Shown piece after piece: positions 11,910-23,028 of a DNA stretch of 64,000 nt; position 1 is the first letter of the stretch, and each line of letters begins with the position of its first letter. The notes under the pieces are model-generated. The model saw only the letters and a program-made list of their open reading frames with translations, made no database searches and was not told where the DNA came from. A program made the position numbers and the translations under genes. This stretch comes from Aedes albopictus (lineage: Eukaryota > Arthropoda > Insecta > Diptera > Culicidae), in the NCBI RefSeq assembly GCF_035046485.1, contig NC_085138.1, forward strand, positions 30,281,047-30,345,046, given 5' to 3'.

Positions 11910-13246
11910 GGGATTCCATGCGCCAATAAATCATTGTAAAGGAAGGTCAAACAAGTTGGCATAACTTATTAGCATGAGTCACTGAGTTTGATTCTATTGA
12001 ATTGATGTTTAAAGGAATAAAAAATCAACGTGAATATCAAACATTCTATTCTAATAAGGAATGTTATGAGCCTCGCATGAAATTACTCAAGCAAGTCAAA
12101 AATCTTCCTTCACAGCGTAATTAATGCACGGTCCGCCAACTCACAAATGTGAATAACTTATCCACAAATTGTAACTGCACGACACGAGCATGACAGGAGA
12201 GAAAGCATCCCCGCAAGTGAGTCATAAATATTAAAAGGCAAATTGAGAATTGAATTTTCATAATCATGTCGCTGGCACATACCTACCTACTAAAGACAGA
12301 AACGTGCTTGTTTGCAAATTTCTTTTGAAAGAAAGGTTCGGAAGGTGTTCCACTTTATGATCGAAAATAATACACCTTCGAATATTATGCACGAGTACCA
12401 CGTCGTAATCACGTTTGCCTTCGAAACCCTGATTTGATATTCCTATCGCAATCGTAACGAACTGTGATTATCGTCCCTTTCCCGAACGAAATGGATTGAA
12501 CAGAATATGGTCCGTTTGTTTCGCTGCTAATGGATTCGTTTTCCCAGGGGATCCGTATGTTTAACATGGGGCAGAAGATATTGTGCCTCTGGATGTTTCC
12601 ATCAGGTAATCGTGATGCTCATGCTAATCGCCTTACATATTGCCGTACAATTGTATAATGCAAAAGGTCATCTGCTGAAATATATCCTCATTTGCTGCCA
12701 ATTCGAGCGATTTGATTGTTATTTATATGAGCTTTTCTATCAATGAATATGAAGGAGAGTGTTTCTTGGATCTTGGGAATTACTAGCGTGACGTAACAAT
12801 GTTATAACATCACGCTATGCTATGCCCGTTTTGAGCAAGCTTTTCCAATAAAAACAAAACAGACATCCAAGTCCAGTTCCAAAACTGTGTAAGGAATTTA
12901 ACGGTCATTTGAAATGACAACACGAATGGCAACAACGTGGTGGTGCTGCTATCGCAAAGTTTCCACGCTGTTGTTGGTGGTGAATATAAAACTTATCTAA
13001 ATATGCGTACCCACCACTGACTTTAGTAACTTGTCGCATAGGTGACGCTAGTATTGTAAACGCTAAAAAATATTTGAATCCTTACACAGCTTTCGAGAAA
13101 AATTTTTTTTGGCTTGTATGTCTGTTCTCTGTGGATCATATTCATTGCAAATTTTACAAAAACTTCGAATACAAAAAAAACATTAGAGATTAATGGTAGT
13201 ATTTTTGAGTTATCGTGTCAAATCGGATCAGAAAAGCGGAAAAATA
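11910..13246. other. Unique-looking intergenic sequence
   Basis: I see no open frame of interest, no RNA gene and no repeats. The base composition is less AT-extreme than in neighbouring repeats, so ancestral host sequence is plausible. Confidence 0.4.
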
Positions 13247-13914
13247 ACACAGCGTAACAAAAATTAACTTTTGGTCTGTCAAACAAAAATTAACTTTTGG
13301 TGTGTCTCCGACAGATTTTGGGCCGCTGAATCCGAATCCGGGCTCAGATTTGCTCCAGCACGTCACAATTTTGAGCTATACCTTAATTTATAGGGGAAAA
13401 TATGCGATTTTGGGCTTTTTTGACAGCAAGCCATTAAGCATGGAAATATTTTTTTAAGCAATCAAAAGGTAAATTGGTTAATTAACATCTAAATTAAGGA
13501 CTCATGCAAAATACTTCGTTTTACCAAATCAAATTTGATAGATTTAAGCATTTTATGTTAGCATGTAAACTTGCATGCAACTTTTGGAGGGACTCGTATG
13601 GGAAATATCGTACCCAACATAAATCACTTGAAACTATCATATTTGATTTGGTAAAACGAAATATTTTGCATGAGTCGTTAGTTTAGATGTTAATTAACCA
13701 ACTTATCTTTTGATTGCTTAAAAAATATATTTCCATGCTTAATGGCTTGCTGTTAAAAAAGCCCAAAATCGCATATTTTGCTATACAAATTGAGGTATAG
13801 CTCAAAATTGTGACGTGCTGGAGCAAATCTGAGCCTGGATTCGGATTCAGCGGCCCAAAATCTGTCAGAGACATATAAGTTTGTTCTTGAGACAAAAAAA
13901 TGTTGCGCTGTGTA
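13247..13914. mobile_element. Foldback element, copy 1 (arms about 280-290 bp)
   Basis: The left arm (13247 to about 13540) and right arm (about 13637-13914) are long inverted copies. Matching pairs include CACAGCGTAACAA with TTGCGCTGTG at the tips, and GGGCCGCTGAATCCGAATCC with its complement near 13840. The central spacer is about 100 bp. Short open frames in the arms are not genes. A damaged second copy is at 42957-43351. Confidence 0.85.
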
Positions 13915-14120
13915 ATGTAACGTCATAGTAGAATGTGTCTTATATTACTTTTTTGTAGCGTGTGGGAATTAATTTTTCAAGTTTTAATTTTCTTCCTATG
14001 AAAGTTCAGACAATTCCCTAAAAGTCACCCATATACCACTTTTTTTCTAGATCTTGTCATATTTGAGTTACACTTGCTTCAGCCAAAAAACTTGAGGCTT
14101 CCTAAAATGTTGGTCTAGAT
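13915..14120. other. Spacer with hAT target site
   Basis: AT-rich sequence that ends in GTCTAGAT (14113-14120), the left target-site copy of the following element. Confidence 0.5.
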
Positions 14121-14574
14121 CAGGGGTTCCCAACCTTTTTGAGGTGGCGACACCCTTTAAGAATTGTCGAAACATCTGGGGCCCAATGAATTTTTTTAGA
14201 AAAAAAAAATGATTTAAATGAACGAAACCGAGTTTTTATGGGTACTATGACGTTGCCTAAAATTTACTGTGGGAGGAGTTTTCGACGGTCAATGATACGT
14301 TTTTTTTATTCGACACTCACTTTTCGTTCATTCAATTTGAGTGATAGCTGAAAAATAGCGGCGCAGCCGAAAATTTTTTCTTCTAAAGGCGTTTTGTATT
14401 GAAAATTTGTTCCTAAAATTATGGCTTTTGGGGGTTGCGGCAAACTAAATTAAAAATTGGTATAATTTGCACAAAATAGAATAAAAATTTTAGGATGTTT
14501 TGGTAACATCGCGGACCCTTGGACTAGCTTCACGGTCCCCCAGGGAGCCGCGGACCACCCGTTGGAAACCCGTG
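14121..14574. mobile_element. hAT-type MITE with 8-bp target-site duplication
   Basis: It begins CAGGGGTTCCCAACC and ends with the inverted GTTGGAAACCCGTG. It is flanked by perfect 8-bp copies of GTCTAGAT at 14113-14120 and 14575-14582. Termini of this kind and 8-bp duplications are typical of hAT elements. It is 454 bp long with no open frame, so it is non-autonomous. Confidence 0.9.
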
Positions 14575-14582
14575 GTCTAGAT

Positions 14583-15414
14583 AAATTCAAGAAAAAAACA
14601 AAGTATGCAAAGATGCTTCAAAATACAAAGTCTTCTTACCCACAAATTTGATATTCCTGTGATTTTTTCTCAGTTACGAATTTGAACATTTCGTAAATAC
14701 TTTTTTTGAGATTTTTGCTTTAAATTTTTATTAAAGAGACTTTCAGCCCTCAGTCCGACTTTTTTTTTTGAGAATTTTTCCAGTAGTTCCATTGGAATTT
14801 GGTTAGCCATTTCCAGGCTTGTCATTTGCTCCCGCAATGTGCCTCAAATGCATGTTTTTGTTCTCTTTATCTTTGTACGCTCCCACCGCTATCATTTGTG
14901 CGGGAGCGTAGCGCAAGGAGGATGCATGCGAAAACAAAGAGAAACGTCGAACTACAAAAATCAGCACAAAGAGAAACATTTTTGTGCATCATTTTTGAGG
15001 CTCCCGCAAAGTTGTTCGACAATTTCACCGGCGTTTTGCGCGGAATGATCGTTCCGTTCGCATTGCATGACACAATTGCATACATAAATACTTGTACGCT
15101 TGTTAATTATTGATTTTATGAGCATAAGTATATTTATGTTAACTCCCGGTGCACAAAGTGCCTCAATTTTGAGCAAACGCACTTTTTTGTGCAAACAAAT
15201 CCGCACATGTTTCGGTGTCACAAGCTGCATGCAGGAAGGTGAAAGAAACCGAGAGAAGCCGCTCTGGCATTGGATGCGGGAGCGTGGTGCAGATTTTTTG
15301 TTCTCTTGTTTTGCTCTGAGGAGGATTCCATCTCTGGCCATTTCTTCGAAAATTTGTTTTGAAATTTCAAAGGCCATTTTTCTGAAATTTCTCTTGGCAA
15401 TTTCTTTGCAAACC
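14583..15414. other. No supported gene
   Basis: Several overlapping open frames of 60-138 codons occur on both strands between 14799 and 15453, but none shows a domain and they overlap one another. Short GTGCGGGAGCGTRG-like words recur near 14896 and 15275, hinting at an old repeat. Confidence 0.35.
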
Positions 15415-15842
15415 GGGGCCCGTGGCGCAAGTGGTCACACGATTGCTTTATAAGCAGAGGGCCATGGGTTCGAACTCAGCCCCAGCGCTTTCGTCAGTTG
15501 CTCTTTCCCCCTGAGAGCAGCTGACACTGACCCTCTTCTGAGCCCATGGCTCAAAAAGACCCGGATTCTCGGACATCGGCGAATGGCATCTCATAATGGA
15601 CTCCCATCGGATTGGAAAAGGAACAACCAACATCAACATCCTCGTGCTCATCATTCTACCATGATAGGGCAGAAAGTGAAAGCAGCACGAAAAGCAACTA
15701 GTTCGATATAGTAGAATGTAAGAATACATTTAGGCGCTGTACAGAAGTAGAAGTCCAGCTACCCATTGAAATCGCTGACATAGTGCCCTAGTGGACAAAA
15801 GAGCTGTAAATAAGGTTAAGTGGCCAAAAATAAAAAAATATC
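15415..15842 (+). mobile_element. tRNA-derived SINE
   Basis: The tRNA-like head has an A box TGGCGCAAGTGG (15423-15434) and a B box GGTTCGAACTC (about 15467-15477). A tRNA-unrelated body follows and ends in an A-rich tail near 15820-15842. The open frame on the minus strand at 15448-15729 lies within the SINE body and is not a gene. Target-site duplication not identified. Confidence 0.7.
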
Positions 15843-15983
15843 AAAACCGTTCAAAAACACTCATTTTGAAATACAAATGAGAAGTTTGGCAAAATTTTGA
15901 TTGTTTTCATACATTGTTTCGGGCTTATAGTGAAAAATTTATTCTAAATAATAATATAGAAGCTATAAACTTCATTTTTTCTA

Positions 15984-16162
15984 GAGCGGACCTGGTGTGG
16001 TGGTTAAAACACTTGACTATCACGCCGAGGACCTGGGATCGAATCCCACACCCGACATACTCACAAAATGTGGGTTCTTCCTTCGGAAGGGAAGTAAAAC
16101 GTGGGTCCCGAGATGAACTAGCCTAGGGCTAAAAATCTCGTTAATACAGACAAAAAAAAAAC
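15984..16162 (+). mobile_element. Feilai-like tRNA-derived SINE, copy 1
   Basis: It starts GAGCGGACCTGGTGTGGTGG, with an A box in that stretch and a B box GGGATCGAATCCC (16036-16048). It continues through the block AACTAGCCTAGGGCTAAAAA and ends in TAATACAGACAAAAAAAAAA. The structure and the 3' block match my memory of the Feilai family of Aedes aegypti; the family name is from recall, the SINE structure is directly seen. Confidence 0.8.
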
Positions 16163-16942
16163 CTCAATTTTTTGAGTATTCCGAACTATTTTTTTTTGTT
16201 CAAAATGCAATGAAAAATATTTTGAAAAACATCCTATACTCCCTCAATATGGTTCTAAATATATGGTTTTGATTGAAATCTACCAAAAAATCGCCCTTAA
16301 CTGCAATTTTACATGAAAAAAATCAAGTTTTAAGGCATATTTTGTCAGTTTTTGGTGAAAAGTATCATAAAAATGAATACTTCAACGAATAGATTGTGCA
16401 GGACATATTTAGGCAGCAAAAATATCTACAAAAGCACGCTAGCACGCTCATATTTTGCACCTAAAATCTAAACATCTAAATCTTGATATTTTTTGCTCAA
16501 TCTCAGAGGTATATCTATTTATGTTATTTGAATCTAGAAGAACTTACGAATTCTTATCTGAAATTATCCATCCTTGGGTTGAAAATCTAATAAATAAAGA
16601 CATAGAAAAAGAAACTTCCGAACTCCAGGTATCAACAATTTTTCAAAAATAAGCCACAGCGTAGTGTACAAAAAAACCTTTTAAAGTTCAAAAATACTTT
16701 TCCCGCTATTTTGAGCCATTACATCAGGTTTAAATATTTATACCATGGCACTGGGAGTGTTAAATCAACACAATATTATGAATTTGATGCAATTGAGGAC
16801 GGATCGGTGTTCCTTTACAAAAAAATAAATAAAAAAAAAACCGGAAGCAGGCTCACTTGAGAATGGCAAATGTTGCAGAACTAACAATGCACGTTTTCCC
16901 AAAATGATATGATATGGATAATATGTGATCCTCATTAGAACT
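16163..16942. other. AT-rich intergenic sequence
   Basis: No supported gene. The 65-codon open frame at 16455-16652 has no domain and lies in AT-rich DNA. Confidence 0.4.
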
Positions 16943-17105
16943 CTAAGGCGAAACTGGTAGCATTTCCTCAGTTTTTGGCTTTGATTCTTGTTAAATAACG
17001 GAGAAATATTTTTAAATATTTTATATGTATAAAAACCGGTTTTGATAATATTGCTCCGTAACTTAGTGAAAAACCACGAGGAAATGCTTCTAGTTTCGCC
17101 TTAAG
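16943..17105. mobile_element. Small foldback MITE (about 163 bp)
   Basis: CTAAGGCGAAACTGGTAGCA at the left and the inverted TGCTTCTAGTTTCGCCTTAAG at the right pair, as do the inner segments TAACGGAGAAATATT and AATATTGCTCCGTAA. Almost the whole element can fold into one hairpin. A looser relative may lie at 21835-22005. Confidence 0.7.
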
Positions 17106-17451
17106 TGCAAAGTCTTCGATGTACCAATCCGTGTGGTCAACAAATGACGTACATATTTTGTGCAGTAGTTTGTTTTTCCAGGTTTTCTGCAGGAGCACCT
17201 CTGTAGATTCCTTCTAGGGGTTTTCCCGGTATTGCTAGTACAGTTTATTGCAGGATTTCTCCTGGAGTTCCTCCTTTGAACTAAGTTTTAATAACGCGTA
17301 ATTTCTTTGTGAATCAATCAGAAATTTCTCTTAATCTTCTTAATCTTAATCTAACCCAAATCAGAAAATTATCTGTTGCACTGGTTTGTTCAATTTGGTT
17401 GATAGTGTATAACTATCCACAGAACACCTAATTTAATAGAAGATTGTAATA
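17106..17451. other. No feature seen
   Basis: Intergenic. A few TTCCTCC/GGATTTC words near 17210-17280 recall the decayed minisatellites but are too short to call. Confidence 0.35.
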
Positions 17452-17626
17452 CTTTTTTTTTGTAATTACGAGGTTTTTAGCTCTAGGGTAGTTCGTCTTG
17501 GGACCAACGCTTTGCTTCCCTCGCGAAGGTAGAACTCACATTTTACGAGTTTGTCGGGAGTGGGATTCGATCCCAGGTCCTCGGTATGATGGTCATGTGC
17601 TTTAACCATCACATCAGATCCGCTCC
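17452..17626 (-). mobile_element. Feilai-like SINE, copy 2 (minus strand)
   Basis: This is the reverse complement of copy 1 layout: T-run, then the GTTTTTAGCTCTAGGGTAGT block, then the tRNA-like part with inverted B box GGGATTCGATCCC and head GGAGCGGATCTGATGTGATG read on the minus strand. It is diverged from copy 1 by scattered substitutions. Confidence 0.8.
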
Positions 17627-17649
17627 ACAATGTTATACTTGGGGATTAT

Positions 17650-18802
17650 TTTTATTACCGTACGGGCTTGGGCCGAAGGGTCTTAGATTTTCATGAAACT
17701 TTTTCCACAGGCAGGGCCCAAAAAAAAATGAGATAAATTCAGGGTCGCCTATTTTTCCGGAAAACTCAGGAGGATTTTTTTTGTTTTCCCCCGATACTAC
17801 TTATTTTGAAATATCATGACTCAGGAACGAAGCATTGTAGAAACAAAGTTTTTTTTTAAAGAAATGAAAGTCAATTTTCTCAGAAATCTAAAAAAATATG
17901 AACTGGTTGAGAAAATTCGTAAAGAAAAGCCGCAAAAACTATGCCCGAGCTCGTGAAAAATTTTCAATTTCATAAGCTTTGATTTCTGAAATTTTTGGAA
18001 TCCTTTTTTTCGTTCCTGAGTTATGGTCAATTTTGTTAAAAATGGTCATAACTCAGAAAAGAAAAAAAAGTGCATTCCAAAGATTTCAGCGATCAAAGCT
18101 TATGAAACCAACTTCTCAAAAATATTTTTTTTTAATTTTCCACGAATTCGAGCAGATTTTCCGGCTTTTCTCTATTGTCGTTTTCGTTTTTGCGACGGTG
18201 CTACACCGTTTCGTGCTACACTTTTCGCTGAAAAAACGAACGTTTTTGGTGTAGTTGCATTGGTGTGCGTGTATACAAACCAAAATATTGACAACTTTGC
18301 AAACGCTGATTGGTGGATGCAGTGTACACCTGCTACACTCCCGATTTTCTGAGTGCTGCACTATCATGAGCGGTGCAGAAAAAGTGCTACACCGGTGTAG
18401 CACGAAAATCAAAAACGAACGTTTTCGGTGCAAAAGTGCTGCACCGGTGTAGCTGCACCGCAAAAACGAAAACGACATATGAATCTTCTCAACGGTGGAA
18501 AATTTAGTGGAATACTTTTTCCACTTAATATTTTTCTTGGATTCCTGAAAAAATTTGCATTTTGCAAAATTTTCATTTTCATTAAAAAACATTGTTTCTA
18601 CGATGCTTCGTTCTTGAGTTATGATTTTTCAAAGTAAGTTGTGTCAGGGGAAAACAAGAAATTTCCACCTGAGTTTTCCGGAAAATTAGGCGGCTCTGAA
18701 TTTTTCTCAATTTTTTTTATTCATTTATCCATGAGCCCTGCCGATGGAAAAAGTTTCATGAAAATCTGAGATCCTTCGGCCCAATTTGTACGATAATAAT
18801 AA
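17650..18802. mobile_element. Non-autonomous element with ~250-bp terminal inverted repeats
   Basis: 17650 to about 17900 and about 18546-18802 are inverted copies. Landmarks on the left are GGGCCGAAGGGTCTTAGATT, TTCATGAAACTTTTTCCA and TTTTCCGGAAAACTCAGG, each with a complement on the right. Another 302-bp MITE is inserted in the middle (18176-18477). Open frames of 60-158 codons on both strands here are spurious. Confidence 0.8.
18176..18477. mobile_element. Nested MITE with 3-bp target duplication
   Basis: The left end TGTCGTTTTCGTTTTTGCG and the inverted right end CGCAAAAACGAAAACGACA match perfectly over 19 bp and continue imperfectly through GGTGCTACACCG. It is flanked by TAT on both sides (18173-18175 and 18478-18480). 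The interior repeats GTGCTACACCGGTGTAGCAC-like palindromes. It sits inside the 17650-18802 element and so is younger than it. Confidence 0.85.
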
Positions 18803-19644
18803 AATGCCCACTTGAATAGTAGGGAAAAATAGAATAAAAAAATCCTGTAGAAAAAAAAATATGTTGAAAGTTCTTATTAAAATTAAAAAAAAAATCGTGT
18901 AATACACCACGCACTCACAGTACACAGAGAATAAATCATTTCCGAATCGAAGCGACATCCCACGAAACAAAGACAATAGTAGTGGCTGCAATCTGCATAT
19001 GTGCATTATTATAGCCTCGATTGCACACAGAGCCTTATGGCGAATCGAAAGCAAGTTGCTTTGAGCCTGCAATGAAAACAACCACTCATTCCGTAGGTAT
19101 GAGTCGTGAGTGGTCCCATGCATTTGCGGCGCGCAAATCCTCGGCATGATTAATGATCAAACAATGTACCTTTCTCCCAATGATGACGCTTATTGCTGTG
19201 CTTTGGCTCTGCTGGTTGGTTCTAGTTGGTGCGAGAACCAGAACACTGGAATGGATTCAGAATTGGAAATTAATAGCCTGTTTTCCGTGAATGGGGCCGC
19301 GGAAACCATTACGGTTTTGTGTTTGCGGTGGATTGTTGAAAATTTCAATTTCGGTCGGTAATTCAAAGCTAGTTGTTGGATTAGTGTAAAAGTGGTTATT
19401 GAAATTAGAAACACAATGTTTTGCGTGTGAAACGAGTGTGTTTAGATTATGTGCTACAGCGATAATTCACGGATGTAGAATAACAGGCCGTCTGCAGTAA
19501 TTTGTGGCCTGCAATTATGGAGCTGAACATGGTATTTGAAGCGGGTTTCTCATCAGAAGAATATAATGCGGAAGAGATAATAACATTTTTAAGAAAACAT
19601 GTAAAATACATAGAACTTACATCTCACGATTGATCAACGTATAG
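18803..19644. other. No supported gene
   Basis: Unique-looking sequence with short open frames on both strands (for example 18725-19147 minus, 19110-19361 plus). None has a domain and none shows matched splice sites. Confidence 0.35.
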
Positions 19645-19725
19645 TTTTTTTATCTGTATTAACGAGATTTTTAGCCCTAGGCTAGTTCATCTCGGGACCC
19701 ACGCTTTACTTCCCTTCCGAAAGAC
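19645..19725 (-). mobile_element. Feilai-like SINE fragment, copy 3 (minus strand)
   Basis: It contains only the 3' half of the element: TCTGTATTAACGAGATTTTT, the TTAGCCCTAGGCTAGTTC block and GGGACCCACGCTTTACTTCC. The tRNA-like head is missing, as expected for a 5'-truncated copy. Confidence 0.8.
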
Positions 19726-19870
19726 TAATGTGACTAGTAGTTCCTAGAATCTAAAAAGGGATATTTTGATTATCTTTAAAATTATTTACTATTGATCTTA
19801 AGACAGTTTATGATTTTTGTGGAAATTTTTCTGGTTTATTTAAAGATTTAACAAATTTTGTAGACAATAT

Positions 19871-20473
19871 TGGTGGTCTAGTGGCAACTGCTTCTGATTC
19901 GTATGCAGAAGGTCCTTGGTTCAATCTCTGGCCCGTCCCTTTCCTCCTACTTTGCATCTTTCTATATACTTAATCCTTCCTCTCTACATATACAACCCAC
20001 ATCGCTAGAACAGAAACGGGTTGAAAACGTCATTTCCCTTTCTTCCAAACTTTCACAGCACAGTGTCAATCTATCAGATAACGCCTACGAGTTTATGCAA
20101 TCAAGTGACCTGTGCCGCACATTTTCAGAATAATAAAACACACAATTCTATAACCTCGCGCCTGGCATCCACGCACCAATGTGTGAACCCTCTGCCAAAC
20201 ATATCTCACCAACACTCCGACATTGGCATGAATTTGTGCAGGCGCAGAGGTATATTCGGCCTGATGTGGATACAAATGATAGCAATCATCACTTCTTTGC
20301 CTTCTCCACATTGACCTGCAACCTAAGGTGGCAGGCACCATAGAAGAATAGAAGATCACCAATGCTCACACAGTGAAGATACCTGCTAGTACCCGGCAGA
20401 TATCTCATTGGTTTCTTGTGTGAATGCAATTGGTCTTGCGGTACTGGAGTAGCACTTAAATAATTAAAAAAAA
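19871..20473 (+). mobile_element. Long tRNA-derived SINE (second family)
   Basis: The head has TGGTCTAGTGGCAACTGC and a B-box-like TTGGTTCAATCTC, followed by a body of about 500 bp and an A-rich tail TAATTAAAAAAAA at 20461-20473. Open frames at 19903-20314 and on the opposite strand fall within this body and are not genes. Exact 5' end and target duplication not fixed. Confidence 0.55.
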
Positions 20474-21834
20474 GCTTGAAATCTGAAAATAGACAAAATG
20501 ATCACTTACATTCTTGCGTTCCAATTGAAGAGAATACAAAATCTCCAAAGGTTGTTTTCATGTATTCACTTACGGATTGCTGTAATCCCGTTGGAAAATT
20601 ACCTTTTAAGAATTCTTTCATGGAATCTAAGGCCGATGTAAATGTTTTTTTTTTCTTTTATGTCTGAGACCTCTCGTCGGTTACAAAAGTAAATAAGGAA
20701 CAAATGAAAAAAAGAAAAACTATAAAAAATTATAATTATTGAGCACATATTTTCAAACTATTGAAAAATTGTTGCTTGCAAACATTTTTGCTGTTGAAAA
20801 TGGAGTATTTGGCCGCAAATGTTTGAACTAATGGAATGTCAACAAATTTAAAAATGTTAAGCATATCTTTTGACCACGAGTTTCAAGATTATTCGTGAGT
20901 TTTAGCCAATTTTTAGGAATTTCACAAAAATCTTGTTAGTAATTGGCCGAAAATATAACCCACTGGATTGACAGAATGTTTTCTATGATAACTTCAAAAT
21001 AATTGATGATATCAAAGGATGATAAATAAATCACCAGGAGGAATCATGTAAATTTTCGTCCATGAATTTCGAAATTTCCACCAAAACATCGATTGAAACT
21101 TTATTGACAATACTTCCACTTGGTTCTATGTACCAACAAGAAACATTACAGTGCCCTGTTGCTTTTTCCGATTCCATCTACAAAACTAGCAAAATCGGAA
21201 ACCGATTGGTTCTGCTTTTTTATTATTGCAAAAGGCAAAAAAAAAGAATGCTGGCAGCTACCTGATTCACAACCCGTGCTTTTGCTACCATCGTTGACAT
21301 CAATGCACAGTGCAACCAGTGCACAAAGCAGCATAAATAAGAAATTGGATAAATTGTGCACATAAATTCAGCATCAATTCATTCTCCGTCGTCGTCGTCC
21401 GTTCACCACCGCTGTGAAATTTCATGGAGTTTTTTTTTTCCTTTATTTGATAAAAAGTAATCGAAATGGAAAGTAGCACTGCGGCAAGAACTCCCCGTTG
21501 ACTTCCATGGTTTGATTTCCTCACAGTTCCTGTTTACAGTCTTTGTAGAAAAGCACCGTTTCTGATGAAAAACGGAAGTAATTTACTTACACATTGTTGT
21601 TTAAAACATTAAAATTCAAGTTAAAAGTTTAAACGATGCCTTTTAATTTACATTGAACTACTACTGTTAAGATGAAACTGAAAACATTTTCTCGAGTCAA
21701 GTACAAGACACTGAAGACGACCTTACAGTTGAGGTCGAAATACGTATACGTATCGATGCAAATTTTTAGATGAATTCAAAAGAACAGTACTTAACACGAT
21801 TTTCTTTTTTTTACATTTTCTCATTTTTTGTTTT
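20474..21834. other. No supported gene
   Basis: AT-rich sequence with small overlapping open frames on both strands near 21062-21524 but no domain or splice pattern. No tandem repeat or RNA gene seen. Confidence 0.4.
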
Positions 21835-22005
21835 TTGATTTCTTATCAAATAACGGAGTAATATTTTCATATATAGTTATGAAAACGATGAAGGTATCTT
21901 CTGGTGAAAAATGTTGATCAGATTTTTGTGTATCTGAAAAACATGATCCTTCCTTTAACTGTATATGAAAACCAATTTAGAGAAATTTGCTCCGATAAGT
22001 AATAA
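21835..22005. repeat. Possible weak foldback repeat
   Basis: TTATCAAATAACGGAGTAAT on the left loosely mirrors ATTTGCTCCGATAAGTAA on the right, with further matching around GTTTTCATATA. This resembles the inner part of the foldback MITE at 16943-17105. Low confidence because pairing is imperfect. Confidence 0.35.
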
Positions 22006-23028
22006 AAAAAAAAATAAAAATTAAAGAATTTATAAAAAATGTTGCAGTTGTTTCTTTTCTTCAAAAATGGTATTAGAATTCCTTCAAATCGGGTGTACAA
22101 TAAACTGCTAAATCATGTTTTGTGGAAAATATAATTTTTCTGCAGTAAAATCAAATTTATAAAATTGGGAACTTTTGCTCAAACGGATAATGAAATAGAT
22201 AAAACCGTAACTGCTCAACAGAATTTCGTTTACAATTGGTTCTATCGATCACCATCGGTTCCAGCAGAACTACAAACGAGCTTTCTCGGAAGGAAACCAA
22301 TAGGAAGAAAAGAAAACTGAGCAGCTCAATTTAAAGCAAATCCAACCAAGAGGAAAACTACAATCCTCGTTCCCTTCGAGTTCGGCAGCATCCCCAAACA
22401 GATAGATACCTACCAAACAAAGCAAACGAATGGATTTTCTCCCCAGTTGCCGGTGAAGTGTGAAATTGTGTCTCTTTGACTGGTGTACTGACTGGTAGCT
22501 ACTTCTACCACCTACAAAGCAGGGAATCGTTTGAAATTCTCGACCTACTCGGTGCTTACAATCCCTTCGACGAAAACACTTCAGGGTGGAATGTGTGTGA
22601 GTTTGACGGTTTACAGGTTAAGAACCCTTGAACAGTGGAACGAGAGAGAGACACATTCGAAGCATTTGTTCGCCCACGAAAAATTATTAAAGGATGCTTC
22701 CAGTTTGGATTCCGTTCTTTGAAGACAAGAAGGGAAGAGATTATTGTACAGATAAAATAGTTAGCTTTTTCAGATCTCCTGGATTTTTTATGCTATTGTT
22801 ATAAAACTTTTTGATTGTGTAGTGATTACTTGTGTGTGTTGATGTGATAGCTGATAGCATAACTAGAAGATACATTTAAAGTAATAGTATAAAAATATAT
22901 GCCTTGGTGAGTTCGTTCCATGTTGTCATATTTTTTGCATTATGGGATATAAAGTTTGAAATGAACTTTTATTATGACCTATCACAGATTGAAGTTTTTC
23001 TTCTTCTTCTATCTAATTCTATGTTTTT
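22006..23028. other. No supported gene
   Basis: Intergenic sequence. Small open frame 22531-22722 has no domain. No repeats or RNA genes recognised. Confidence 0.4.

Noticed and set aside
14799..15453. Overlapping open frames on both strands as a small gene cluster
   Set aside because: They overlap each other on both strands, have no domain and partly run into a SINE.
18023..18592. Open frames of 109 and 158 codons in the nested MITE region
   Set aside because: They span terminal inverted repeats and the nested element and change strand with the palindrome.
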